Source of the DNA: an uncultured Lachnospiraceae bacterium
Lineage (GTDB): Bacteria > Bacillota > Clostridia > Lachnospirales > Lachnospiraceae
Reading direction: 5' to 3'
NCBI GenBank assembly: GCA_946534785.1
Contig: CAMNCY010000006.1
Coordinates: 1-38,965, forward strand
Length of the DNA: 38,965 nucleotides
A program made the translations under genes and the position numbers. The notes under the pieces are model-generated. The model made no database searches. It was not told the origin of the DNA and was given only the letters and a program-made list of their open reading frames with translations. Shown here in pieces: positions 16,997 through 26,437 of this stretch. Each line of letters starts with the position of its first letter. Position 1 is the first letter of the stretch.

Positions 16997-18395
16997 GCTG
17001 CGGCCTGCGGAAAAGGGCGAAGAAGAATCCGTCCGTGCCGTGCAGGTCCGGGAACAGCTGCAGCCGGTTGAAGTTCCACCCGGGCTTTTCAAGAAGTTCC
17101 TGCGGGATCCTTCCTTCCAGGGAAACCGGGAGAAGCCCCTTCTCCCGCTCCAGGTAGTCTGCCTGCTCATCATTCTCCGTGCGGCCTATCGTGCAGGTGG
17201 AATACAGGAAGATGCCGCCGGGCTTCACATAACGGACGGCATTGTCCAGGATCCTTCTCTGAAGCTCCGAAAGGGAGCGGATCTTTTCTCCGTCAAAGCC
17301 GTATTTGATATCCCGCTTTTTCGTCATGATGCCAAGTCCCGAGCAGGGAACGTCGCAGAGCACCATGTCGGCGGCGTCAATAAGATTTTCGTTTAGGACC
17401 GCGGCATCATTGACGCCCGTCCGGCAGTTGGAAAGCCGGAGCCTTGTCAGGTTCTCCCGCATCCTTTCCACCTTTTTCTCACTCAGGTCGAAGGCCAGGA
17501 TCTTTCCTTCGGGAAGGAGCTGCGCCATATACGCCGTCTTTCCCCCGGGCGCGGCGCACAGGTCGATCACGGTCATGTTTCCGTAAAGCCCCGCCGAAAG
17601 AACGGCCAGCTGGGAGCTTTCATCCTGCACGGTCCATCTGCCTTCGGAAAAGCCGGGCAGCGTTTCCATATCCGGGACATGCTCCAGAAGAAAAGCATCT
17701 TTCGCATAGCGGGCAGGCCGGATCCTTACGCCGCTCTCTTTCAGGGCGGCAAGAAGGGCGCTCCGCTCCTCTTTACTTTCCCGGGGATCCAGGCGGATGC
17801 AGACCGGCCTTGCCTCCATAAAAGAAGGCAGAAGGTGTGCGGCCCTGTCCATGCCGTACTGTCTCTCCCACATCTTTGCGATGGGAAAAGGGATGCTGCA
17901 GCGCACAGCAAGGGTCTTCAGGCCTTCCTCGTCCAGCGTTCCTTCGAAGGCCCTCTCCGTCAGGCTCCCGATATCGCCGTATTCCCGCAGGATCTCTTCC
18001 TTTTCCCGGCAGACCCTCCGGAGGATGGCGTTCACAAAGCCGGCCTGGCGGATCTCTCCCCGCTTTTTCACCAGCCGCACGGCCTCGTCACAGGCTGCGT
18101 GATCCGGGACGCTGTCCATGTACAGGATCTCGTAGACGGCAAGGCGCAGGATACAGCGGACCGGCGGGCGGAGCCTTGTCTTCCCGTTACTTTGCCGCTC
18201 CTTTACGATCCTGTCGAGCTGCGGCTGCCGTTCCACGGTCCCCTCAAAAAGTCTTTTAATAAAGGACCGCTGTGTAAGCGGAAGGCTTGCATAACGGTCC
18301 AATGTATCATGGATCAGGACATTGCTGAAAGTGTCGTGTTTCTCCCTTTCCAGCAGGGTGTCCAGGACGATCTCTCTGGTATCCGGTCCTGTCAT
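16992..18395 (-). CDS. rsmB: 16S rRNA (cytosine(967)-C(5))-methyltransferase RsmB
   Basis: 467 aa; NusB-like N-terminus (TLLEREKHDTFSNVLIHDTLDR), SAM motif VIDLCAAPGGKTAYMAQLL, CDVPCSGLGI, YSTCTIGRTENDEQ. Confidence 0.95.
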   Translation of the reverse strand: MTGPDTREIVLDTLLEREKHDTFSNVLIHDTLDRYASLPLTQRSFIKRLFEGTVERQPQLDRIVKERQSNGKTRLRPPVRCILRLAVYEILYMDSVPDHAACDEAVRLVKKRGEIRQAGFVNAILRRVCREKEEILREYGDIGSLTERAFEGTLDEEGLKTLAVRCSIPFPIAKMWERQYGMDRAAHLLPSFMEARPVCIRLDPRESKEERSALLAALKESGVRIRPARYAKDAFLLEHVPDMETLPGFSEGRWTVQDESSQLAVLSAGLYGNMTVIDLCAAPGGKTAYMAQLLPEGKILAFDLSEKKVERMRENLTRLRLSNCRTGVNDAAVLNENLIDAADMVLCDVPCSGLGIMTKKRDIKYGFDGEKIRSLSELQRRILDNAVRYVKPGGIFLYSTCTIGRTENDEQADYLEREKGLLPVSLEGRIPQELLEKPGWNFNRLQLFPDLHGTDGFFFALFRRPQQ

Positions 18396-19097
18396 TTATC
18401 GGTTCCTTCTTCTTCCCGTAAGCATGATAAGACGCAGCAGGGAAAGGACGGATGCCGCTGCGGAGGCCACATAGGTAAGGGCTGCCGCCTTCAGGACCTC
18501 CCTGCTCTGTCCGACTTCCTGCGTGCCGAGGACCCCGTAGCTCTCCAGCATGGCGAGCGCCCTTCTGGATGCATCGAATTCGACGGGAAGGGTCACGATC
18601 TGGAACAGCACACCGAAGGAAAACAGGAGGATCCCGATATTCACCAGCGTGCCGGAAAGGCCCAGGATCAGTCCCAGCATGACGATCCAGATCCCCACGT
18701 TGGAGCCGATATTGGCGATCGGCACCAGGGACGTCCTTATCTTCAGCGGCGTATAGCCGGTCTGATGCTGCATGACGTGGCCGCATTCATGGGCGGCAAC
18801 GCCCACGGCGGCTACGGAGGTGCTCCCGTATACGGCATCCGAAAGATTCACGACACGGGATGCCGGATCATAATGGTCCGTCAGCTGTCCCTGTACATGC
18901 CGTACCTGCACGTCCGTCACGCCGTTATTGCGGAGGATGAGCTCCGCCACCTGCGCGCCCGTCATGTTGGCCGCCGTGCGGATCTTCACATAGCGTTTAT
19001 AGGTCGATGTGACATGGGAGCTTGCGAGCATGCTCAGGAGCGCGCCGGCAAGAACCAGGAAATACGTCCAGTCATATCCGTAATATCCGTATCTCAT
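18396..19097 (-). CDS. Zinc metallopeptidase, YugP/DUF2268-like membrane protein
   Basis: 233 aa; AAHECGHVMQHQTGYTPL (HExxH-like HECGH), several TM helices; position between fmt and rsmB is common for this family in Firmicutes. Confidence 0.88.
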   Translation of the reverse strand: MRYGYYGYDWTYFLVLAGALLSMLASSHVTSTYKRYVKIRTAANMTGAQVAELILRNNGVTDVQVRHVQGQLTDHYDPASRVVNLSDAVYGSTSVAAVGVAAHECGHVMQHQTGYTPLKIRTSLVPIANIGSNVGIWIVMLGLILGLSGTLVNIGILLFSFGVLFQIVTLPVEFDASRRALAMLESYGVLGTQEVGQSREVLKAAALTYVASAAASVLSLLRLIMLTGRRRNR

Positions 19098-20035
19098 TAC
19101 GCAAATACCTCGCCCCCGGACATCTTACTGCCGAGAAGAAAATCGTGCACTTTCATCCGCTTCTTCCCTTCCATCTGGATCTCCTCCAGTGAAAGGATGC
19201 CGTCCCCGCACGCAACGTCGATCCGGTTCTTTCCGGTCTTTACGACCGTTCCGGGCAGGGCGTTGTTTTCCCCACCTTCGGCTTCCCGGGCGTCCGCCGC
19301 ATAGATCTTGAAGTTCTTTCCCCCGAGGGAAGTATAGGCGCCGGGCCAGGGATCCATGCCCCGGATCAGCCGCTCGATGGATACGGCGGAGGCATTCCAG
19401 TCGATCCTGCCGGATTCCTTCTTCAGGATCGCGGCATAGGTCGCATCCTCTTCCTTCTGGGGAACGGGATGCAGTTCTCCCTTCCCGGCCATCTCCAGCG
19501 CCTTTAAAAGGAGCGGCCCTCCCATGGCGGAGAGCTTGTCATACAGGGAGCCCGCCGTTTCCTTTTCCTCAAGAACGACCTCTTCCTGCAGCAGGATATC
19601 GCCGGTGTCCATGCCCTCATTCATCTGCATGATGGTGATGCCGCTTTTTTCTTCCCCGTTCACCACCGCCCACTGGATCGGCGCGGCGCCCCGGTAGGCG
19701 GGAAGGAGCGATCCGTGGATATTGATGCAGCCGTACTTCGGAATATCCAGGATCTTTTTCGAAAGGATCTGTCCATAGGCTGCCACCACGATCACGTCCG
19801 GCTTTTCGGCTTCTATGACTTCCACGGCCTCAGGGCGCTTGACCCTTTCCGGCTGGAAGACCGGGATCCCGTATTGTTCGGCGCAGACCTTGACGGGGGA
19901 GGAAACAAGCTTACCGCTCCTTCCCTTGGGCCTGTCCGGCTGTGTTACGACCAGTGTCACTTCGTGTCCGGATCCCGCCAGGGCCTCCAGGGCCGGGACC
20001 GCGAAATCCGGCGTTCCCATGAAAACGACTTTCAC
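19097..20035 (-). CDS. fmt: Methionyl-tRNA formyltransferase
   Basis: 312 aa; MKVVFMGTPDFAVPALEAL, NIHGSLLPAYRGAAPIQWAVVNGEEKSGITIMQMNEGMDTGDIL. Confidence 0.97.
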   Translation of the reverse strand: MKVVFMGTPDFAVPALEALAGSGHEVTLVVTQPDRPKGRSGKLVSSPVKVCAEQYGIPVFQPERVKRPEAVEVIEAEKPDVIVVAAYGQILSKKILDIPKYGCINIHGSLLPAYRGAAPIQWAVVNGEEKSGITIMQMNEGMDTGDILLQEEVVLEEKETAGSLYDKLSAMGGPLLLKALEMAGKGELHPVPQKEEDATYAAILKKESGRIDWNASAVSIERLIRGMDPWPGAYTSLGGKNFKIYAADAREAEGGENNALPGTVVKTGKNRIDVACGDGILSLEEIQMEGKKRMKVHDFLLGSKMSGGEVFA

Positions 20036-20533
20036 TTATTCTTCCTCTTCTTCCGCCGCCATCAGCTCTTCATTGTCCACAAGTCCGCCTTCTGCGAGCC
20101 GGACATAGAGTTCTCCCTTCAGGTGATCGAACTCATGGCACATGGCCCGGGCAAAAAGCTCCGTTCCTTCGATCTCAAAGCTTTCCATGTTTTCGTCCAG
20201 GGCGGTAGCTTTGACGTACATGGGCCGCTTTACCCAGCCGGACTTTCCGGGAACGGAAAGGCAGCCTTCGTATCCCTCCTGCTCACCGGTGGTCTCCGTG
20301 ATCTTCGGGTTGATGAAAACGTGGGGATCGTCCTGCTCGGGGGATATGTCTATGACCACGATCTGCTTCAGGACACCGACCTGGGGTGCTGCAAGGCCGA
20401 CGCCCCCTGCCTCATACATGGTCTCCTTCATATCCTGTATCAGTTCCCTGATACGGTCTGTCATCTCTGTTACGGGTTTTGCCTTTTTCTCAAGGATCGG
20501 ATCCCCGATCTCTCTGATCGTACGAATTGCCAT
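20036..20533 (-). CDS. def: Peptide deformylase
   Basis: MAIRTIREIGDPILEKKAKPV, GVGLAAPQVG, EGCLSVPG, HEFDHLKGELY. Start at 20533 preferred over the 20548 Met. Confidence 0.96.
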   Translation of the reverse strand: MAIRTIREIGDPILEKKAKPVTEMTDRIRELIQDMKETMYEAGGVGLAAPQVGVLKQIVVIDISPEQDDPHVFINPKITETTGEQEGYEGCLSVPGKSGWVKRPMYVKATALDENMESFEIEGTELFARAMCHEFDHLKGELYVRLAEGGLVDNEELMAAEEEEE

Positions 20534-20589
20534 CTGTTTCTGCTCCATATCCGGAGCCCGGCGGATACCGTGCCGGTCTCCTGTATTTT

Positions 20590-22836
20590 TCAGTAAGGAT
20601 TGACGGGGTCAAAGTCGAACTGGATCCCCGTATCGGCCATTGCGGCGCCCCCTTCGGGGTCCGCGGCAAGGCGCTGCACTTCATCTTTACATTCGATTAG
20701 TTTATCATAATCCGGGCACTTTATGTAGAGGACATAGCGGTATTCATCCCGCAGTTTCCCCAGTGCCGCAGAGGCGGGGCCTATGATGAGAAGGCTCCCG
20801 TCATTCCTCCGGTCCAGGACCTCCCGCAGCGTCCCCGCCACTGCAAGGGCATGGTCTTCCTTTACGGATGCGATCTGGACCGCCAGCATGTGACAGACCG
20901 GCGGGTATTTCAGGAGCCTCCGGTAGCCGATCTCATCCTCATAGAAGCCTTCGTAATCCTGGTGCGCCGCATGGACCAGGGCATAGTTCTCCGGCTCATA
21001 GGTCTGGATGACGACGCTCCCCGGCCGCTCGGCCCGTCCCGCCCTGCCGGCCGCCTGGGTCAGCAGCTGGAACGTCCTTTCCGCCGCCCTGTAATCATTG
21101 GCATACAGGGAAAGGTCCGCCAGCAGGATCCCCACCAGGGTCACCTTCGGAAAGTCGTGCCCCTTTACGATCATCTGCGTCCCGATCAGGATGTCGGCCT
21201 CTTCGTTGGCAAAAGAAGAAAGGATCTTCTCATAGCTGCCCTTCCGGGAGGTGGTGTCCGCATCCATGCGCAGGATCCTCGCAGAAGGATACTGCTGTGC
21301 AAGATACGCTTCGACCTGTTCGGTGCCCGCGCGGAACCCCGAAATATACCGGGAGCCGCACTCCGGGCAGATCTTCGGCGCCGGTTCCTGGTGGCCGCAG
21401 TAGTGACAGATCATCCTTCCGTTCCGGTGGAGGCTCAGGGCAACGTCGCAGTGCGGGCAGCGGACCACATACCCGCAGCTTCTGCAGGAAACAAAGCCGG
21501 AGAACCCTCTCCGGTTCAGGAAAAGCATGGTCTGCTCCCCTTTCTCCAGGCGGTCCTCCAGGAGCGCGCGCAGCTTTCCGGAGAGAATGCTGCGGTTCCC
21601 GCCGGCCAGTTCCTTCCGCATATCCGCGATAAAGACCTCCGGAAGGCTCCCGCCGGAAGCCCTTCTATGCAGCTCGAACAGGCGGTAGTTCCCGCTTTCC
21701 GCCTCAAAATACGAATTCAGGGACGGTGTCGCGGAGCCCAGCACCACAACGCCGCCGTGCATCTTCGCGATCTGTATGGCCACGTCCCGCGCATGGTATT
21801 TGGGCATGCTCTCATTCTTATAGCTGTTCTCGTGCTCCTCATCGATCACGATGACGCCGATCCTGGCAAAAGGCGTAAAAAGAGCAGACCGGGGACCGAT
21901 GATGACATCGATCTCGCCCCGTCTTGCCCTTTCATACTGATCGCTCTTCTCGCTCTCGGAAAGAGAGGAATTCATGACCGAGACCCGGTCCCCGAAATGG
22001 CGGTAGAACCGAAGAAGCGTCTGATAGGTCAGGGCGATCTCCGGGATCAGCATGATCGCGGAGGCTCCCTGTTTTACGATATTCTCGATGATGGAAATAT
22101 AGACTTCCGTCTTCCCGCTCCCCGTGATCCCGTGAATCAGGCTGACGGAGCTTATGCCGTCCGCAAAGTCCTTTGTCACGCTGTCCACGATCCTCAGCTG
22201 CTCTTCGTTCAGCGTGATATTCACCTGTCTGTCATCGGAAATGGAGACGGGATTGCGGAGGGAGGATGAGACCTCCACGTTAAGGACGCCCGCTTCCTTC
22301 AGGGCGCGGATCGTCTGGGGCGTGATATGGAGTTTTTCAATGACCAGCTGATAGGGCTGGCACGGCGCGGCAAGGAGGCTCTCCAGGACCCTCGCCCTTG
22401 CGACCTGGTGCTTTTTCTCAAAGAAGGCGAGCTTTTCTTCCGCTTCTTCCCGCGAGATTCCAAGGACGACCGTTCTGCTCTCCACGGGCTTTGCCTGCCT
22501 GCGGGCCGTGAGGACTGTCTTCAAGGCTGCGCTCATGGTGGAACCGTAACGGTTCCGGATCCATGCGGCAAGGGCAATGGCGCTTTGCCCCGACTTTCTG
22601 CCTCCCTGCCCCAGAACGCGCAGAATGGGCTTGATTCCTTCCTCCGGATAATCCGTATGGTCGGCAAAACCGATGACATATCCCTGCCGGGCGGTGTTCC
22701 CCGCACCGAAAGGGACCTCCACAAGACTCCCGGGAACGACTGTATCCGCCAGTTCTTCCGGGATCCTGTAGGTGAAGGGCCTGTCCAGTGCCTTCAGCGA
22801 TATGTTGATGATGATCTCCGCATATTTATGCTTCAT
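20590..22836 (-). CDS. priA: Primosomal protein N' (replication restart helicase PriA)
   Basis: 748 aa; GITGSGKTEVY (Walker A), DEEH box, zinc-binding CRSCGYVVRCPHCDVALSLHRNGRMICHYCGHQEPAPKICPECGS. Confidence 0.97.
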   Translation of the reverse strand: MKHKYAEIIINISLKALDRPFTYRIPEELADTVVPGSLVEVPFGAGNTARQGYVIGFADHTDYPEEGIKPILRVLGQGGRKSGQSAIALAAWIRNRYGSTMSAALKTVLTARRQAKPVESRTVVLGISREEAEEKLAFFEKKHQVARARVLESLLAAPCQPYQLVIEKLHITPQTIRALKEAGVLNVEVSSSLRNPVSISDDRQVNITLNEEQLRIVDSVTKDFADGISSVSLIHGITGSGKTEVYISIIENIVKQGASAIMLIPEIALTYQTLLRFYRHFGDRVSVMNSSLSESEKSDQYERARRGEIDVIIGPRSALFTPFARIGVIVIDEEHENSYKNESMPKYHARDVAIQIAKMHGGVVVLGSATPSLNSYFEAESGNYRLFELHRRASGGSLPEVFIADMRKELAGGNRSILSGKLRALLEDRLEKGEQTMLFLNRRGFSGFVSCRSCGYVVRCPHCDVALSLHRNGRMICHYCGHQEPAPKICPECGSRYISGFRAGTEQVEAYLAQQYPSARILRMDADTTSRKGSYEKILSSFANEEADILIGTQMIVKGHDFPKVTLVGILLADLSLYANDYRAAERTFQLLTQAAGRAGRAERPGSVVIQTYEPENYALVHAAHQDYEGFYEDEIGYRRLLKYPPVCHMLAVQIASVKEDHALAVAGTLREVLDRRNDGSLLIIGPASAALGKLRDEYRYVLYIKCPDYDKLIECKDEVQRLAADPEGGAAMADTGIQFDFDPVNPY

Positions 22837-22857
22837 GAAACTCCTTATGCGGCGCGC

Positions 22858-24378
22858 TTACCTTGCTTTGGCATCCTCTTCCAGGATCTCTCTGATCAGG
22901 ACGCGCTCGTCCATCGGGTACTTTTTCCCCTTGATCTCCTGGTAGTCCTCATGTCCTTTGCCGGCCAGCACGATGATGTCGCCCGGCTCCCCGTTATGGA
23001 TCGCGTATGCGATGGCTTCCTTACGGTCCGGGATCGTCACATATTTTCCTTCGGTGCGGCTGATCCCGGTCACGATGTCCGCGATGATGTCCATCGACTC
23101 CTCGAAACGGGGATTGTCGGAGGTGATGATCGTAAGATCGGAAAGCTTTCCGGATACCTCTCCCATCTCATACCGGCGCAGCCTGCTCCTGTTCCCGCCG
23201 CAGCCAAAGAGCGTGACCAGACGGTGGGGCTTATATTCTTTCAGTGTGGACAGAAGGCTTTCCAGCGCAACGGCATTATGCGCGTAATCGATCATGAGGG
23301 TGAAATCGTCGCTGACGCGGATCATCTCGATCCTTCCCTTGACACGGACCTCCTTCAGCGCGGCCCGGACCTGCTCAGGCGTTACGCCGAAGTGCCGGCA
23401 CACTGCCAGTGCACAGAGGGCGTTGTAAACGCTGAACCGTCCCGGCGTCGGGACCTCGGCTTCCAGGTCCAGGAGTCCTTTTGCATGGAAAAACACGCCC
23501 AGCTCGCCGGGTCTTGTCACCAGCTCCAGGTCATCCGCATAAAGGTCGTTCTTCGGATCCAGTCCGTAGCTTTCCACCTCGCAGGTGTGGCCTTCCAGGA
23601 CCTTTCCGGTATCCGGATCGTCCCCGTTGACAATGCCCACCCTGCACTGGCGGAACAGAAGTCCCTTGCAGTGCAGATATTCCTCATAGGAGGCATGCTC
23701 GTTCGGGCCGATATGATCCGGGGAGATATTGGTGAATACGCCGATATCATAATCGATCCCGTCTGTCCTTCCCATCATCAGCGCCTGGGAGGAGACTTCC
23801 ATGACGACCGCCTGCACGCCGTTCTGTGCCATGTCATACAGGATCTTCTGGAGGGCAAGGGATTCCGGCGTTGTGTTGTTGGCCGGCACATGCACGTCAT
23901 TATACGCGGACTCGATCGTACCGATCAGTCCCGTATTGATGCCCGCATGCTGCAGGATGGAACGGATGAGGTAGGTGCTCGTCGTCTTTCCCTTGGTGCC
24001 GGTGATGCCGATCATACGGAGCTTCCTGGAAGGGTGCTCATACCAGGCAGAGGAGATCAACGCCATGGCATGCCTCGTATTGTCAACTTTTATGAGAAGC
24101 GGCGCTTCTTCGCCCTCCGGGACCGTGAAGGATACGTCCTTGCGGATCACCAGGGCGGCCGCCCCCTTGTTCACAACGTCCTGCGCAAAGGTATGGCCGT
24201 CGCTGTTCGCGCCTTCAATGCAGAAGAAAAGGCTGCCCTTTCCGACCTTGCGGGAATCATTGACGACGTCCGTGATCTCCCGCGAAAGGAGTTTTTCCTT
24301 CTCCGCACCGGAGACGGTACTGCCGTCAGCGTTGACCAGTGTATATTCGATATCCTGCAGAAGCTTTGATGCTTTCAT
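22858..24378 (-). CDS. murE: UDP-N-acetylmuramoyl-tripeptide ligase MurE, probably meso-diaminopimelate type
   Basis: 506 aa; GITGTKGKTTSTYLI, NNTTPES, DYAHNAVALESLL, and DNPR (ITSDNPRFE), the substrate motif associated with meso-DAP-adding MurE. Confidence 0.94.
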   Translation of the reverse strand: MKASKLLQDIEYTLVNADGSTVSGAEKEKLLSREITDVVNDSRKVGKGSLFFCIEGANSDGHTFAQDVVNKGAAALVIRKDVSFTVPEGEEAPLLIKVDNTRHAMALISSAWYEHPSRKLRMIGITGTKGKTTSTYLIRSILQHAGINTGLIGTIESAYNDVHVPANNTTPESLALQKILYDMAQNGVQAVVMEVSSQALMMGRTDGIDYDIGVFTNISPDHIGPNEHASYEEYLHCKGLLFRQCRVGIVNGDDPDTGKVLEGHTCEVESYGLDPKNDLYADDLELVTRPGELGVFFHAKGLLDLEAEVPTPGRFSVYNALCALAVCRHFGVTPEQVRAALKEVRVKGRIEMIRVSDDFTLMIDYAHNAVALESLLSTLKEYKPHRLVTLFGCGGNRSRLRRYEMGEVSGKLSDLTIITSDNPRFEESMDIIADIVTGISRTEGKYVTIPDRKEAIAYAIHNGEPGDIIVLAGKGHEDYQEIKGKKYPMDERVLIREILEEDAKAR

Positions 24379-24485
24379 GTGATTGCTTGCCTTTCCCGAA
24401 AATCTTTCTGAATAGTTTATTTCGTTTTTATAGTTTTTAGTAAATAATTAGCCGTGGTACACAATTTAAACACATTTACCCTTTA

Positions 24486-24518
24486 TATTATATATCAGGA
24501 TAGTAATAACTCACTATC
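24486..24518 (-). promoter_or_regulatory. Candidate murE promoter/operator region
   Basis: Minus strand GATAGTGAGTTATTACTATCCTGATATATAAT: extended -10-like TGATATATAAT preceded by inverted repeat GATAGT-N8-ACTATC. Confidence 0.4.
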
Positions 24519-24541
24519 TCCCCCCTCATAAGAATAGCGAA

Positions 24542-24566
24542 GACCGCCTGTCATGCAGGCGGTTTT
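24542..24566. terminator. Hairpin downstream of recJ, putative terminator
   Basis: ACCGCCTG-TCATG-CAGGCGGT with TTTT on one side only. Confidence 0.5.
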
Positions 24567-24584
24567 GCTGTGTCCGGAAACAGG

Positions 24585-26357
24585 TCAGACCGTTTTCAGG
24601 TCCCGGATCACGAACTGGAGCGAACGGTTCCCCCTCCATTCATTGATCTCCGGATAGTAAACGACGTTGCAGCGTGCCGGGTGTCCCGGCTGCAGGTACG
24701 GATGCTTCTCGGGGGGATCGAAAAGGACCATGTCAAAGTTTCTCCCTGTCTGGTCCGCTCCCCGGATCTTCAGGACGTTCCGGTTCTTTCCCAGCACTCT
24801 TTCCACTGTAAGGAGAAGGTCCCTGGTGACGAACAGGGGCCGCTGGTTCTGGTTTCCGCAGGGCTCCAGCAGGCGGAACTCATCTGTCATTTCCATCGTG
24901 ATGAATCTCGGCGGAAGCTCCATATCGATATGCAGGACTTCCGTCATATCCTCCTTGGTGAGGGTGCAGCTCTCATTCAGGGCCTTTCGCAGTTCTTCTT
25001 CCTTTTCCCTTAGGATCGTCAGTCCCGCCGCCATCTTATGCCCGCCGAATTTCAGGAACATTTCCCGGAACCGGTTCAGCTGTTCGAACATGTCGTAGGC
25101 TTCGATCGAGCGGCCGGAACCTTTCAGGATCCCTTCATCTTCCGAGGAAGGCGTAAGAACGATGACCGGCCTTTCATATTTTTCCCGAAGGCGCCCCGCA
25201 ACGATCCCCGCCAGCGATTCATGAAGATCATCCAGCCGGACGATCAGGACGCGGTCCGCAGCGAACCGGGTCGCGGCCATCTGCATGGCATCCTCCGCCC
25301 CCTTTTCCGTCATGCTCTTGCGGCTCTCATTCAGGCTCCGAAGCTCCGATGCGGTCATCATCGCCTTTTCCGGGTCCTTTTCAAAGAACAGGTCCAGCGC
25401 CCGCCTTGCCGTATCGAGTCTTCCCGGCGCGTTCAGGCAGGGCCCGATGACAAAGCCCGCGTGGTAGCAGGTAAGGCGTACGCCGTCCAGTCCGCTTGCA
25501 AGAAGCAGGGCGCGAAGCCCCGTGTTTTCCGAAGCGGCGGCTTCCAAAAGCCCGTACCGCACAAGGATCCGGTTCTCCTTCACAAGGGGCATGACATCGC
25601 AGACCGTCGCAATACCGCAGAAGGCAAGCAGCTCCCTGAGGACCTTCTGCGTCTCTTCCCGGTCTTTGGCACGGCTCCCGGTAATATCCGGTTTTCCCAG
25701 CATGATCTGGGAAAGCTTGAATGCCACGGCGGCGCCGCAGATCTCCGGGAAATCATACAGCGGCTCTCCTGTTGCGGGATCGGGGAGCTTGGGCTCCACG
25801 ATGGCGTCCGCGGGCGGCAGAATGAAGCGGCGCTTTCCGTTTTCTTCCTCATAGGGAATCTCATGATGGTCCGTGACGATGACCGTAAGGCCGGCATCCT
25901 TTGCCTTCTGCAGCACCTCTTTCGCCGCGATCCCGTTGTCGCAGGTCAGGATGAGGTCCGCACCGTCTGCTGCCGCCTGTTCCACCAGGCGCTCGTTGAT
26001 CCCGTATCCGTCCGTGACACGGTTGGGAAGCTCGGTATCCGCCGATCCTCCCAGAAAGGTGATCATCCGCTGCAGGATGAACGAGGAACAGATGCCGTCC
26101 ACGTCATAGTCTCCGATGATGCGGATCTTCTTTTTCCTTGCGATCGCATCCGCAAGGATCCGGACCGCATCCGACATGCCGGGAAGACGCTCCGGCGGCG
26201 TAAGGTCCGCCATGGTCCCCCCGATATATAACGAGGTCTCTTCCGCACCGACGACATCCCGGTTCCGGATGAGTCTTGCCGTGACCGGAGAGATGCCGCA
26301 CAGCCTGGCTATTTCATTGAAGTCGGCTTTTTTGCCGGATACCATCCATTTTGCCAT
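24585..26357 (-). CDS. recJ: Single-stranded-DNA-specific exonuclease RecJ
   Basis: Start MAKWMVSGKKADFNEIARLCGISPVTARLIRNRDV; IIGDYDVDGICSSFIL, VTDHHEIP, GPCLNAPGRLD, GGHKMAAGLTI are DHH/DHHA1 signatures. Confidence 0.95.
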   Translation of the reverse strand: MAKWMVSGKKADFNEIARLCGISPVTARLIRNRDVVGAEETSLYIGGTMADLTPPERLPGMSDAVRILADAIARKKKIRIIGDYDVDGICSSFILQRMITFLGGSADTELPNRVTDGYGINERLVEQAAADGADLILTCDNGIAAKEVLQKAKDAGLTVIVTDHHEIPYEEENGKRRFILPPADAIVEPKLPDPATGEPLYDFPEICGAAVAFKLSQIMLGKPDITGSRAKDREETQKVLRELLAFCGIATVCDVMPLVKENRILVRYGLLEAAASENTGLRALLLASGLDGVRLTCYHAGFVIGPCLNAPGRLDTARRALDLFFEKDPEKAMMTASELRSLNESRKSMTEKGAEDAMQMAATRFAADRVLIVRLDDLHESLAGIVAGRLREKYERPVIVLTPSSEDEGILKGSGRSIEAYDMFEQLNRFREMFLKFGGHKMAAGLTILREKEEELRKALNESCTLTKEDMTEVLHIDMELPPRFITMEMTDEFRLLEPCGNQNQRPLFVTRDLLLTVERVLGKNRNVLKIRGADQTGRNFDMVLFDPPEKHPYLQPGHPARCNVVYYPEINEWRGNRSLQFVIRDLKTV

Positions 26358-26437
26358 GCCTTTTCCTCCGCCAAGGCGTACCCGCAGTGCAAATACGGAA
26401 GCAAAAAGGGGATGCAGGCGCACCCCCTTTCATTACA

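Noticed and set aside
16002-19304. Long plus-strand ORFs (464 aa and 541 aa) antisense to rlmN, rsmB, yugP-like and fmt
   Set aside because: They run across several real minus-strand genes with diagnostic motifs and lack credible domains.
20851-22269. 472-aa plus-strand ORF antisense to priA
   Set aside because: Opposite strand has the PriA helicase and zinc-binding motifs; the plus ORF looks like compositional shadow.
22327-24369. 680-aa plus-strand ORF antisense to murE/priA
   Set aside because: Shadow ORF. murE on the other strand has unambiguous Mur ligase motifs, while the plus ORF product has no recognisable family and a Arg/His/Asp-rich composition typical of antisense translation. 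Rare TTA/CTA/TCA codons in the sense genes leave the antisense frame open.
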